NCBI RefSeq assembly: GCF_047948215.1
Contig: NC_134467.1
Location: forward strand, 34,811,020-34,875,019
Length of the DNA stretch: 64,000 bases
DNA from: Lycorma delicatula
Taxonomy: Eukaryota; Arthropoda; Insecta; Hemiptera; Fulgoridae
Direction of reading: 5' to 3'
The notes beneath the pieces were generated by a model. It was not told the DNA's origin and ran no database searches. It was given only the letters and a program-made list of their open reading frames with translations. The translations under genes were made by a program, and so were the position numbers. How positions within the stretch are numbered: position 1 is the stretch's first letter; every line of letters begins with the position of its first letter. Positions 9,182 to 20,885 of this stretch are shown here, one piece after another.

Positions 9182-12100
9182 TTATCCCCATTCTGTCTTT
9201 GGAAATCTTTGATAAAAGAGACTAGCTCAGTAAACCCCAATTTAAAGTATTCTGCCTTATGGGAGGGCTCTCAAAATATTTAGATGGGATATGTTGTCAT
9301 CAGATAATTTAAAAAAATTTTGCGAGACAAGCAAAATGTATCCAAAAATTAAATTTTTCCTATTTAAACAAAAAAAAGCGACCACACGTATAATTTCAAT
9401 ATTAAATTTGAAAAAATTAATTATCGAAATTTTTCAAATACTTTTTTTATTAAACTTATACTCATGAATAATACAAAAGAAAATGCTGCAAACAGCATCT
9501 AGTTATCTGAATTATAAAAAAACGTTAGAAGGAGATATAAGTTACTTTTCAGTCACTCAACATATGAAATACCATGTTGAGAGTGATTCATATTCAACGG
9601 CCAGAAAAAACTAGTGAACATAGATTTTTTTTTTGTCTTCAGTCATTTGACTGGTTTGATGCAGCTCTCCAAGATTCCCTATCTAGTGCTAGTCGTTTCA
9701 TTTCAGTATACCCTCTACATCCTACATCCCTAACAATTTGTTTTACTTATTCCAAACGTGGCCTGCCTACACAATTGTTTCCTTCTACCTGTCCTTCCAA
9801 TATTAAAGCGACTATTCCAGGATGCCTTAGTATGTGGCCTATAAGTCTTCTGTCTCTTCTTTTAACTATACTTTTCCAAATGCTTCTTCCTTCATCTATT
9901 TGCCGCAATACCTCTTCATTTGTCACTTTATACACCCGTCTGATTTTTAACATTCTCCTATAGCACCACATTTCAAAAGCTTCTAATCTTTTCTTGTCAG
10001 ATACTCCGATCGTCCAAGTTTCACTTCCATATAAAGCGACGCTCCAAACATATACTTTCAAAAATCTTTTTCTGACATTTAAATTAATTTTTGATGTAAA
10101 CAAATTATATTTCTTACTGAAGGCTCGTTTAGCTTGTGTTATTCGGCATTTTATATCGCTCTTGCTTCGTCCACCTTTAGTAATTCTACTTCCCAAATAA
10201 GAAAATTCTTCTACCTCCATAATCTTTTCTCCTCCTATTTTCACATTCAGTAGTCCATCTTCGTTATTTCTACTACATAGATTAATTAAGATTAATGAAT
10301 ATAGATTAAGAACATAGATTAATGAATATATTTATGTACACGTTCTTCTTACGGTGTAATTACACACTGAGAAAGAAGATTTTGGATTTCGGAATTTAAC
10401 GCTTTAAAATAATTTATTCTTTATTTTATATTTTGGAAATTTTGTTTTGCTTTACATCTGTCGCCATCTGTTAACATCACGTCTTATTTAATTTGCGATA
10501 TAAAAATTATAGTCTAGCTAAATTTTACTGAAGGTGGTAGAAATCAGGCGAAATCTTTCACCAGCCGACACTCGCTGACGAAGCGTTGAAATGAAAATTT
10601 ATATTATTTTTCATGAATCTCTATATATTTATAATTAAGTTATTTAAGTTATTATAATCTGTATAAAATAATATAACTGAAATTCTTAATGTTGTATCTA
10701 ATATGTTTCTATTAGATTACGTACGAAGTAAAAACATGGGGACTAAATATTGATGAAGCAATAAAAATAGCTGGGCCACTAAATGATAATTCAAAATACG
10801 ACAATAATTGGGATTTTGTTTGTTTTTCAACGGTATTACATCAAATAACGAATGAATATAAGACCAAAATAGAGAGGTAAGGATTTAAAAGCTGGTAAAG
10901 TGGAATTCAGTTAAAAAAAAGAAATAGAAATTAAATTTTCTAATCTCCATTGGTTTATGGAAATACTAAAGTGGATTCTACAAACTTGTTATTCTTAATA
11001 AGAACAATTTTCTGTTAATATTGAAATTAAATTTTTCATAATAAAAGGAAAAAAAATCCTGTAGTTTTATCAAATTTGGGTTTGATTTATTTTTAATCTG
11101 ATTATTTAAGTATAATTTAACAAATTTCTTTACGGGAAATGAGATAAATTTTATTATTACAAGAATTATATTATTCTAAGTGAAGTACATTTTTACGAAT
11201 TTTTCGCAATATGTATATGAAAAAAATTTCTTTAAAAACATTTTCTAGTTGTTTTTAACCGGTTACTTAACTAAAAAACATTAAAATAAAAAAAATTAAA
11301 ATTCACAAACAAATACCTTCTCGTTGTGTTTATCGGATAAAATTACGAACCGTGCAAAAATGTTTTTACCCGTAGGTAATTAGCTATAAATATATTTTTT
11401 ATGAGGTGGTGAACTATTTTTAAACACCCATATTTCAGATCACTCAAACTTTTAAGTCGTATGATGTTAAAACTTTGCTCTGAAGAAATTAAAATACACT
11501 GATTTTATTTTTATAAACTAAAGGCTTTAATTGTTATTTATCAATATTATTCCCACAAGTATAAAGAAACGATCTTTTCATCATACTTGTGACAGAGTGA
11601 CAGCGCCTCGGGTTTTCATAAGGAGGTCCCAGGTTCGAATCCCAGACAGGCAGGACGTTTATTATAGTTAAAAAAATTCCATTTCCATATGATTCGTACA
11701 TATTTCAACCTTACGTGACGAAATCATCAAGAAAAAAAATTGGTTTATGTGGAACTACATTTCGCACGAGATTTGAGCGTGACAACGTCTTGCAAAGACA
11801 GACAATGTCGCGGGCGCTCTGATTTGGATGTTTTAAAAAATTACTTGTTTAAACAAACAAATTAAATCGAAGTGATTGTTTAATTAGCTAATGAAACACG
11901 TTAATATTCCATTTTTCATATCATTTAATAATAATAATAATAATTAATATTAATAGTTTTTGCAAGTTTAAATTGCATGATTTGTACAAAAATAATTATG
12001 AACAATTTGTTATAGAAATAAACTTTAATCAAATCAATGTTGATAAAGTGTCAATTTAAAACGATGAAATTGAAATCATAAATCAAATTCATGAAATTGC

Positions 12101-15100
12101 TGTTTTTGAAAAGCCCGCCAAAACCTGCTTGATATGATAGTATAATTCATTGCACGACGGTTAGGCGGTTCAACTTGTCATTAAAACTTCTAAATATTTT
12201 TATAACTTGTGTTAAGTAAATCGAAATTCCGGTTAAAAAACATTAATATTCAATTTTTAAATATTATTTATAGTTGTTGCAAGTTTAACTTAAATAATTT
12301 GTTTAAATATAATCATAAATAATTAATTATAGAAATAAACTGAAATCAAATCAATGACAATAAATTGTTAATTTGAAATCGAGTGGAAGAGAGATAGATG
12401 CGGCACAAACCGAACGCTTAGGCCGATAGTGCCTCTCTCTTGCTCGTACGCTTGGCTCAGGCGGAACGGGACAATGAGTCATGCTTTTTCGAGCGTGCTG
12501 CCGGCGTTCATCGATTTATAAGACGTTGTCACGTCAAAAAAAACTAGTAAATCTAGGTATATTATCTCAATATGATTGTTTTTTTTTTGGGCGGATTTTC
12601 AAAGAAATCGCTACTACGGCTGATCAGATTTTTTAAGAAAGCGTCATGGTGAACCGGACCCACTTATCTAAATTTTTTGGTATCTGATTACATAACTCTT
12701 TTCTTATTTTCAGTTAAAGCATTAATTTCGCAAAATGTAATTTTCGTTACTTCTATGTTTTTGTTAATCTAGTTTAAAAAATGAAATATACGATATATGC
12801 TTTGAACAACCAATGCATGTAAATTAAAATTTTTGAAATATCAGCATGCGTACGCAAATAAAATATATAAAAAACCTTTTTAGTTACAAAGCATACAATA
12901 CTGTCAAAAAATATTTCAAATATAAAAATATTTTTAATTAATTTAAAATAAATTAATACATTTTTTTACTAGGTTGGAAATACTGGATAAAATAATCAAG
13001 TTTAAAAACTGGAAAATATGGGAACTATTTTGCGATAATAAAATATTATTTAAATTTGAGTCTTATAAAGCGCTGATTGCAATCATATCATCAAACCATC
13101 CTGATGAAGCTTTTTCCTATATAAATGATTACGTAAAATGGACATATAATAATATTTATCTTAAAGATAAGATAAAAACAGATAATCAATTACAACTAGA
13201 TAAGCAAAATGGAAAAAATATTATTTTAGTGGATATAGGGTGTCCTTATTCAATTGTAAAAACATTTATAAAATTTACATTAGAAAGGTATGTAAGTTTT
13301 TATATATTCATTTAGTTATAAATTACAAAAAAAATTCTGTAAAAATACTCGGCGTTCCATAGAAAACTGAAAACCCAAACAAAAGAATCCGATTTCAGTT
13401 AGATTTAGAACAAAGTACGATTTCAGTTAATTTTCTTTTAATATTCTCAGAAGTGAAACAATATTATAAAACATTTAACTGTGTAAAATCTTTAAAAAAA
13501 AAGCTTAAAATGAGGTGGTACACTAATTGTATCAATAAAAAACTATTTGTTTTCTATCTAAAACAGTTTTTCTAAACGTTTTACCTTTATGATCTCCAAA
13601 AAGTAAAAAACATATATATATAGGATATTTTACGACCCCTTTACCCCAACCCAATGAAATCTAGTTTAAACTATTTAGCTGTGTTGATAGCGACAAGTAT
13701 GTGTGACGTGTAAACACATGAGTAGTTTATAGGTTACAGTTTGATGTATTAGAGTGTTTTTGTAATTTGGTTTATTTATATAATACTAACTCTACCCGCC
13801 ACGCTTCGCTGTGGCACATTGTGGTTGCATGGATGAGAAATGAGAAACAAAGCATGCGTTTCATAGAAGTTTAATTTTGCAATACTTGTGGATATAAAAT
13901 ATTTTTTTGTTTTTCCACTGTCTGCGTAGATTAAAAGTCAAAACAGAACAAAAAGTCACTCAAGTACATTAACATCTGGAAAATTTCCATCCGGATTTTT
14001 AGGTTCCTTAGTTGTCAAAATATCAGAATCCTGTAAAAACCGCTTATGCCTAAATTGGAACGATTATAATACTTTCTTTTCTACAGTTATAATATCTATT
14101 TTATAGCGCTATCTAGATGGGAAAATAGTATGATAATTTTATAATAAAATCACATATATAAAGTTTTTATATTCGTTCAATACATTTGTCAAACGAATAT
14201 TTTTTCCTACATGTTTCACCGCATGAATGTATCACTATCATCAGGAAATGAAAATTATTCGTATCACGTTTTCTTAAATCACACACAAAAAATAATATAT
14301 CACATCAAAATACTACACGTTAAAGTATATATTTACAAAAAGTATGCGAAATTTGAGTCATCCGGTTTAACTTGAGACCTGATGCTGATATATTGATGTG
14401 GCGAAACATGTAGGACAAAATGTATGCTTTTATATAGGCTATAGCTGTATGCTTTTATATTTATAGGCTATACATATATGCCTAATTTTATATCGGCGAG
14501 CGATAATGGTAGCAACGATATGAGGAAGCGCACAGTATACGGACGCGCTCATACAAGCATCACTCCCACCACGCACTTCCCCTCCCTCCCACCGTAGTGG
14601 CGCGCTGTAGCCCAACCACTCTCAGGCTTCTATAAAAGAGCGTGCACGAGAATGAATGGGCAATTCATCGTCAACCACTACGTGGAGAAAACCAAAAAGA
14701 AGAGGAAGAACATGGAAGAAGACTGAAGTTTCTGGCCGGCTCAACGTGGGACCTCCCCCGGTGGATGCCAAAATACCCCCCCGAAGCAGCAGGCCTGGCC
14801 GGCCCGCCGAGAGAGTCGTTGGAAGCAGACGCTACCTTCCGGCTCCAGCTCTAGCTCGCCGGGCTCAGCAGCAGGTGCCGACCCAGCGTGGGAACGCTCG
14901 GCAAGAACCACCTCGGTCGCGCCGGCGAAGGACGACCGACGCCGACCTGACACTGTGAGGCTCTGGAAGCAACCACTGCCACGCTGTAGTGGGTACCCAA
15001 CTGCCGCTGAAGGAAAGCATGGTTGGACTTCAATGGACGAGCCGCAACTCTCCGACTTCTCCGGAGTCCATCTTGCGGACCCAACAGCTCTTCTCAGAGC

Positions 15101-18100
15101 TAATGCTAAAAAACGGCCTCTTTTCAGGGCCACCGCGACGTTATGAATATATTTATTTATTTTATTAATCTGTAAAATATTTAGGTTTGAATTTTTTTTC
15201 AAACTCACTTGCAAATAATAATACCTTTAGTTATTATTAATTAACGTTTAATAAATTTTTTTTTCTTTTCTGATAGATTCACTCATCAGAGTAAGGATTA
15301 TAAGTACAAAATTTTGCATAAATTATACCATTCGTTTTGCATCAATTCATTATATAATCGATTCAACGATAATAATTTAAATATTGAAACAGAAAACCAG
15401 CAAATAAAGGAAATTGATGAAAATCAGTATAAATCTACAATAATAGCAAAATTATTATATTCAATAGATATCGAAAAATTAACAGTTAATGAATTAAATA
15501 TTTTAATTAAACATGGTTATTTTACAATAAAACAACTTCTAAAAACAGAAGAAATAATTATAAATAATCCAATAAATTTTAACGATTTACAATTATATAT
15601 AAAAAAATGTGACGGAGATGAAATTTGCATTGCATATGTTTTAAAAGCATTAAGAGGTTTACATCGGTATGCTAAATTAGATAATAATACATTATACGAT
15701 ATCGTAACAGAAATAAGTAATAAAAACTGCAATATAAAGAATACATTTAAATTTTTATCGATTGTAAATACTGTTGGTCCAAAAGAAGATACAGATATAT
15801 ATAAAAATATAATATTAAATCTATTTAATATATATATTAACAGTAATGGCCCAAATTTACATGATGAAAGAGGTGTTATAGATTATATAAAAAGTATAAT
15901 TTCAAAAATAAGTGAAAGAAAATGGAAACTGGAAGATTTTAATAAATTTTTATCCGGTAGCAAAAATTTAAACGCGCATGCAAAACATTTTGTGACATGT
16001 CTCAATAATAATAATAACAGCGAAGAAATCGAAGAGGTAATTTTAAACAAAGTTTTTAAGACTTGATATGAAATATCCAATTGTATCTTTATTATCGCGA
16101 AATAATAGGCGATTTAATCATTTTCTATTCAATCATTTAGTGTGTAGTAATTCAGAATACTAGCATTACACGTCGGCTTTCCCCGCGTTATAGTAATAAT
16201 AAAAATTTCTTTATTTCTTTCACTTTTACAGAATTAATAATGAATGGAGTAATCCTCATATTAATTATAATATTGCTTAACTTAATTATACTTAATTTAT
16301 ATTATTTGTAAAAGATGAAAGATTAGGTGTCCACAAGGGTCTTGCCCGTTTTGTGGCACCATTCCTTTTCTATTAATCTTTATAGTTTGAGTAAGGGGAA
16401 AAGTAAACAGTTTTATCTTATATAGGAGGATTAGTTTTGGTTTAATTCATGATTTACTCTGGTGGAAAGTTATCTTTTCTGCAGTTAAGTATAGAGAAGA
16501 TCAATCGTCGTCAAATACTTATGTTTACTAATAAAAATCTTTCATCCAGTGCTACCCGCTAAGTTATATATGTAAAAAATCTATTACTATGTTAAGACCA
16601 ATAGTATAAAGCATTATAATTAATGATATATGTAATCATATGAAATTACATGGAACATATTTTCAGCGTCACCAATATTAATTAGTCATCGGCTTAGTAG
16701 GTTTAAGAAAGTGTTTAGGTTTCTACTGGTCGTTATATGATTAGGAAGTATATAATACAATCTAGGAGCAGTACTTGAAAAGAACTTCATATAACTTCAT
16801 CTCTTTTTTCTTTTTTAAACTGCTTTTTTTTTTTTAATTAAAATTATTGATTTGGAATTAATTATTAACCTCCGATTGTAAACAAACTTTACGATAAATA
16901 AAAATTCAATAACAAAAAAATGTAATAAAAAATATATGTAATTTAATAGGCGTACAAGAAGTCGTGTAGTGTCCACATCAGAATTTTTTGTTCATTCCAA
17001 ATAAACAAAAACCTTCTTCCTCTTTATATAACAAATTAATTAATATTAATATAACACTAATGTATGGTTTTTGAAGAAAATAATTCATCTTCTAAAATTA
17101 CAGAAGATTCTCATAAAACGTTTGTGTGTTTTCCATTGAACAATATTTTAATATTCAAAATATTTGAAGAAAAATCATAATTCATCACTTATAAAATAAT
17201 AAACAGAATTATTTCTCAAAATCATAAATAGTTTTCATTTCATATGAATGACAGTTATTCAAACAGTCAGCGCTTTGTTTTTTCCTTCAGTGCTTAATAT
17301 ACAACGATGTGAATTAATTTCTCGATAATTTTTGCTAACTGGAATCAATTTCTCAACACATTGATCGTCGACACCGATTAAAGATAGTTTCAAATCCTGT
17401 TTGATTGTAGAATTACAAATTTATTACTCTATCTTTAACCAAAGATTGCAATAGTAATATTTTCAATAAAATATTATAACGTTTCCCTTATGTAACTGTA
17501 TCCATGAATACATAATTTATAATCTCCCCAGAAAATTTCATGAAAAACTGTAAACTTTTAGTTGCATGAACTTATTTCAGTACAAACGAATAACTGATTA
17601 ACCAAAATATTTCATTTAGGTCTATCAGTCACTTTAACTGTCACAATTTAATATAGGAAGGAAACGGCGAACCGTGGCGGAATGGTAGCATCTTGAACTT
17701 TAATCCGGAGGTTCCGGGTTTGAATCCCCGTCAGGCATGGCATTTTTCACACGTTACAATAATTTCTATTTCATATTCCCTTATACAAACAATGAACTTA
17801 TTTGTGGATTAATCATCCTAAAAAAAAAAAAAACTGACGTAGACTGTCAGTAAAGCGGAAGTATAAATAGTAAAATATTAAAATTTTGTTAGAAGACGGA
17901 AATGGAAGAACTAAAGCAAAATTAAAAATATATGATATATTCCTTTATTTTATATAAAATCATACATCAAAATAGTGAAATGACAAAATTTCAAAACTAA
18001 TCGATAATAAAAAAAAAAGCAAATATTCAAAAATTGGAAATTAGTAATTCACTATTAAATTTTAAAAGACTAAGTTGAACGATATGATAAAAATTGTATA

Positions 18101-18336
18101 CTTTGAAATTTGTGTTGAAAGATGTGTCTAGAATTTTAACAATAATTTTTGAAAACTACATTTAAAAAAAAGTAATTTTAAAATAAATATAAATATATAT
18201 AAATTATTGTTAATCTAAGCTGGATAAATTTATATTTAAAAAAAAATTACTAACATTTTTTCTTTTTTTTTTACAGCTTATTAAATTTTTGGAAAATATA
18301 ACAAAAGAATCTAACAATTTAGTCCCACTTATGTAA
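8374..18336 (+). CDS. Gene B: unrecognised secreted protein, five coding exons (whole gene)
   Basis: Joined from 8374-8676, 10716-10876, 12973-13287, 15277-16036 and 18277-18336, giving 532 aa. All four introns are GT-AG, in phases 0, 2, 2, 0. Residues 1-23 form a signal peptide (hydrophobic IILLIFLQYIYAS core). No later membrane span is obvious, so the product is probably secreted. The protein is Lys/Asn/Ile-rich and looks mostly helical. It shares with gene C a YVKW element (208-211), KTDNQ (223-227), GCP (244-246) and C371-x2-DE-x-C377-I...HR (389-390). I do not recognise the family and assign no function. An acceptor at 8355-8356 just before the ATG implies a non-coding first exon upstream. 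Introns of about 2 kb carry transposon pieces, but every exon frame is open, which argues for a live gene. Confidence 0.82.
9126..9179 (+). repeat. (GT)n microsatellite
   Basis: About 26 uninterrupted GT units in intron 1 of gene B; likely polymorphic. Confidence 0.95.
9627..10274 (-). mobile_element. RTE copy, 5'-truncated, with target-site duplication
   Basis: A minus-strand 3' part. From its tail it shows poly(T), 'gtcttcagtcatttgactgg', then the reverse-strand RT C-terminal domain (SETWTIGV, WCYRRMLKI, NEEVLRQIDE) as an open frame at 9747-10244. The 9-bp 'acatagatt' flanks it at 9618-9626 and 10275-10283. Truncation removes the endonuclease and RT core. Confidence 0.92.
10716..10876 (+). 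CDS. Gene B exon 2
   Basis: 161 nt between acceptor 'attag' and donor GTAAGG, leaving phase 2 (AG|G, Arg). It encodes 'YEVKTWGLNIDEA' and later 'NNWDFVCFSTVL'. Exon 2 of gene C is also exactly 161 nt with the same phases and comparable W, D and C positions. Confidence 0.83.
11588..11700 (+). mobile_element. SINE family 2, diverged copy
   Basis: tRNA-like head with 'gtgacagcgcctcggg', 'aaggaggtcccaggttcgaa' (B box) and 'tcccagacaggca', as in the better copies at 41785 and 50814. Confidence 0.68.
11776..12535. mobile_element. Candidate non-autonomous DNA element with internal direct repeats
   Basis: Its ends are inverted: 'gtgacaacgtctt' near 11782 and 'aagacgttgtcac' near 12519. Inside, 11900-12065 and 12212-12385 are diverged direct repeats (both with 'ttgcaagttta' and 'atagaaataaact' blocks). 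A GC-richer stretch at 12390-12515 precedes the right end. No coding frame. The superfamily is not determined. Confidence 0.5.
12973..13287 (+). CDS. Gene B exon 3
   Basis: 315 nt between 'actag' and GTATGT, phase 2 at both ends. It contains the family motifs YVKW, KTDNQ and GCP, and begins RLEIL where gene C begins RLNIL. Confidence 0.86.
13785..13850 (+). repeat. GC-rich dispersed-repeat motif
   Basis: 'ctacccgccacgcttcgctg' flanked by AT-rich DNA. Related-looking 'cgcttcgctcgg' and 'ggcgaagc' pieces occur near 26050, 37475 and 39265. The family is not identified. Confidence 0.3.
14206..14420. repeat. Inverted repeat, possible Penelope-like or other retroelement remnant
   Basis: 'tcctacatgtttcaccgcat' at 14206 is matched by 'gtggcgaaacatgtagga'-like sequence near 14400, with 'atcatcagg' and 'cctgatgctgat' as inner partners. 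The arms are about 40 nt and imperfect. A 'cctgatga...gaaacatgt' arrangement is common at retroelement ends in arthropods; naming one would be inference. Confidence 0.45.
14500..15145 (+). repeat. GC-rich island with TATA-like and histone-like 3' stem-loop sequences
   Basis: A sharp GC-rich block in an AT-rich intron. A TATA-like 'ttctataaaag' lies at about 14629-14639. About 480 nt later 'cggcctcttttcagggccac' (15112-15131) resembles the histone mRNA 3' stem-loop with one extra base in the stem. The open frames in between (for example 14656-14958) do not read as any histone I recognise; they are Arg/Pro-rich, as expected by chance at this GC content. It may be a retroelement end, a SINE-like repeat or a decayed gene fragment. 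Confidence 0.45.
15277..16036 (+). CDS. Gene B exon 4 (largest)
   Basis: 760 nt between 'gatag' and GTAATT, ending in phase 0. It encodes a helical, Asn/Lys-rich region with 'LHKLYHSFCINSLY', 'GYFTIKQLL', the C-x2-DE-x-CI...HR element and an Asn run before the terminal EEIEE. The aligned gene C exon ends in the similar EYEE. Confidence 0.88.
16037..18276 (+). other. Gene B intron 4
   Basis: GTAATT...ACAG. AT-rich. The only recognised content is a SINE family 2 copy at 17665-17765. Confidence 0.65.
17665..17765 (+). mobile_element. SINE family 2 copy
   Basis: 'accgtggcggaatggtagca' (A-box side), 'ggaggttccgggtttgaatc' (B box) and 'aggcatggcatttttcacac' (body start), matching the copy at 41785. 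Confidence 0.78.
18277..18336 (+). CDS. Gene B exon 5 (terminal)
   Basis: 60 nt after 'ttttttacag', phase 0: 19 residues starting LIKFLEN and ending PLM, then TAA. Short, polar tails are also seen in genes A and C, with different sequences. Confidence 0.72.
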   Translation, partial: LIKFLENITKESNNLVPLM

Positions 18337-18585
18337 TCAGTAGCATTACTTATGGATAGTAAATTCAACAAAACTTTCTTTAAAACCCTACAGAGTGTTA
18401 TTACAACAAGAAATATATATTTATTTAAAATATTAAAAAAATTCGGTATTCTAGAAATAATAAAAATTTATTCTACATCATACCTTATAAGAAAAGATTG
18501 CTTAATTTTAACATTAATTTATAAAATAAATATGAATTAAAATTTCTCTTTTTGTTTTTTCAACCAGTTTTCCAGGTGTTTCCGG

Positions 18586-18616
<31 letters not shown>

Positions 18617-19142
18617 GGCGTGTTTGTGTAGGCATATGAAATTATCGCTACCAGCTTGCCAAGCTTGACGTAGCTACAGATATATTGCAATATGGGTAAA
18701 TGTACCTATAAACATGTAATCTGGGGGAGACAAAGGCAAGGTACTAAGACCTGTAGGTAATTGAAAACAAACTAACAAAGAATACCAGTATAAATAATCT
18801 AGGATTCAATCCATATAAAAGAAACTACTTTTACAAAGATTCAAACATTTGAACACTCAACTTCAAAAATAAAGTGTTTTTGCGATAACTAGTTTAACCA
18901 CTAGAATAATCCAGCAAGTTTAAAAATATGAATTAGTAATATTTTTAAATAAATCTATCATTTTAAATAATATTGGTTTTACTATTAGATAAAACAAGTA
19001 ATTTATATATTTTACCTATTAGTATCTTATCCATTTTATAATATTACAAAAATAATCATATGGTAATTTAACTTTTCGGAAGTCAACTTTTTAATTTAAA
19101 GAAATGAATTCATTACATAACTGTAGTAAAATCAATTAACTT
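18337..19142 (+). other. Gene B 3' flank
   Basis: Probable 3' UTR, with AATAAA at 18525-18530. A (GT)n tract lies at 18584-18614. It does not resemble the 3' flanks shared by genes A and C. The short open frame at 18352-18540 looks like AT-rich chance. Confidence 0.5.
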
Positions 19143-19838
19143 TTCTTTTTTTTTGTCTTCAGTCATTTGACTGGTTGATGCAGCTCTCCACGATTCCCTA
19201 TCCAGTGCTAGTCGTTTCATTTCGGTATACCCTCTACATCCTACAACCCTAACAATTTATTTTACATATTCCAAACGTGGCCTGCCTACACAATTTTTTC
19301 CTTCTACCTATCCTTCCAATATTAAAGTGACTATTCCAGGATGCCTTAGTATGTGGCCTATAAGTCTGTCTCTTCTTTTAACTATATTTTTACAAATGCT
19401 TCTTTCTTCATCTATTTGCCGCAATACCTCTTCATTTGTCACTTTATTCACCCATCTGATTTTTAACATACTCCTATAGCACCGCATTTCAAAAGCTTCT
19501 AATCTTTTCTTCTCAGATACTCCGATTGTCCAAGTTTCACTTTCATATAAAGCGATACTCCAAACATATACTTTCAAAAATCTTTTCCTGACATTTAAAT
19601 TAATTTACAGGCTAGAATGTAATTAATAGTAATTCTCTCGGCTAGAATTATTATATCATCAGCAAATCGTAGCATCTTTATCTTTTCACCTTGTACTGTT
19701 ACTCCGAATCTAAATTGTTCTTTAACATCATTAACTGCTAGTTCCATGTAAAGATTAAAAAGTAATGGAAATAGGGAACATCCTTGTCGGACTCCCTTTC
19801 TTATTACGGATTCTTTCTTATGTTCTTCAATTATTACT
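19143..19838 (-). mobile_element. RTE copy with internal deletion and perfect 12-bp TSD
   Basis: Flanked by 'atcaattaactt' at 19131-19142 and 19839-19850. On the minus strand it has an RT core piece (19595-19843, with LRFADDI), then a jump at about 19605, and the C-terminal domain (19308-19577) to the poly(A). The deletion removes the segment between FADDI and the C-terminal domain. Confidence 0.93.
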
Positions 19839-19887
19839 ATCAATTAACTTATAAAAAAAATAATAAATAAATAAAAACAAAATAAGG

Positions 19888-19990
19888 GTCTTAATGGCGA
19901 ATGGTAGCGTCTCGGATTTTTATCAGGATGTCCAGCGTTTAACTCGGGTAATAGCATCATACCCGAATGATGGTAATACTATCGACGCTA
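19888..19990 (+). mobile_element. SINE family 2-like fragment, decayed
   Basis: 'cttaatggcgaatggtagcg' and 'gtctcggatttttatcagga' match the family head. The B box is degenerate ('cgtttaactcggg'). Confidence 0.5.
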
Positions 19991-19999
19991 TCAATGATG

Positions 20000-20873
20000 A
20001 TTACAAATTTTGGGTGCCTAATAAAGTTTTCATTTTCAATGTGGGCGGTGGGCGAAAAAGGTTAACAATCAATTGCCAAGAATAACCTTATGTTCGCTTA
20101 AAAGAGCTAAAAATGTTCGGTTCACATTAAAAAAAGCGGCTAGATAATTTTATGAAAATTCTAGTAGTTAATTTCCTAGATAACAGCAACGATGTATGAC
20201 ATCTTAAACGCTTGCTTGTCCTAAATTTGGGTAATTTGAACGACTATTAAACTAGTTCAATATCACATATGTGACGGGTATCTTTATATACTTTGATGAG
20301 GAGCCTAGTCTCTTTTCATTTATCTCCATAAACTTCCGATCTTGTTATTTGTCTTAGTTTATTGTCGGCGTTGTTATTCACTGTTTTTTGTTTGTTTTTA
20401 TGACACCTTTGTGAACTTTTGTATCTATGTGTTCTTATTCAGTACAAGTGTGTTTGTATATAGAGCGAATCAAAATTATTGAACCCCCACCCCCCCACGA
20501 CAACGAGCAACTTATAGAATACTGGAAATTTCAAGATATTGTATTAGTCAATTACTTTATCTTTTGAGGAGAAATAAAATTTCAACATCCTCCTTTGGGG
20601 AGGGGGGTCCAGGGTTCTAACTCAAACATTTTAAATGGTAACACCCTTTCTGCGATATATAATTTTAAAGATCTCTCTAAGACAAAAAAAAAGTTATAAA
20701 TAAAAAGTTGGTACGATATCTGTACCCAAAATGGCGGTGAGATAAAAATTAATTTTGAAAGTTACTAGGTTTAGAAAGTAGTTCAAACAATAAAAAGAAA
20801 TTGAAGTTAATTTAAATTTAACAAATAAATAAATTTCAAATTTTTTAACACAGAAAAATGTTTCTGTTCCAAT
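20000..20873. other. Intergenic DNA with an anonymous repeat-like segment
   Basis: No gene. 20465-20800 has polypurine/polypyrimidine blocks ('gaacccccacccccccac', 'ttggggaggggggtccaggg') and reads like an old DNA element or LTR piece. I cannot name it. Confidence 0.4.
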
Positions 20874-20885
20874 TTAATGAGTAAA

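Larger units (their letters stand above)
8677..10715 (+). other. Gene B intron 1
   Basis: GTAAGA...TTAG. It holds a (GT)n run (9126-9179) and a minus-strand RTE copy with target-site duplications (9627-10274). Nothing else is recognised. Confidence 0.7.
10877..12972 (+). other. Gene B intron 2
   Basis: GTAAGG...CTAG. Contains a SINE family 2-like copy (11588-11700) and a candidate short-TIR element (11776-12535). Confidence 0.65.
13288..15276 (+). other. Gene B intron 3
   Basis: GTATGT...ATAG. Contains a short GC-rich motif near 13795, an inverted repeat (14206-14420) and a GC-rich island (14500-15145). Confidence 0.65.

Noticed and set aside
9574..9963. A 129-codon + strand frame
   Set aside because: It is the antisense shadow of the RTE C-terminal domain. 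The same shadow recurs at 36411, 54859 and elsewhere.
14656..14958. Possible histone coding sequence between the TATA-like box and the stem-loop
   Set aside because: No histone-fold or tail sequence could be read in any frame; only the 3' stem-loop-like sequence supports the idea.
14741..15214. Long minus-strand open frame (157 codons) in the GC-rich island
   Set aside because: Frames stay open in GC-rich DNA by chance. The peptide shows no domain, its composition follows the GC bias, and overlapping frames are equally open.
17665..17765. A functional tRNA gene
   Set aside because: The tRNA-like head has A and B boxes but runs directly into a SINE body shared with other copies and lacks a clean acceptor stem; it is a SINE.
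18352..18540. A 62-codon frame just after the gene B stop
   Set aside because: AT-rich, without motif, no splice signals linking it to gene B, and no counterpart after genes A or C.
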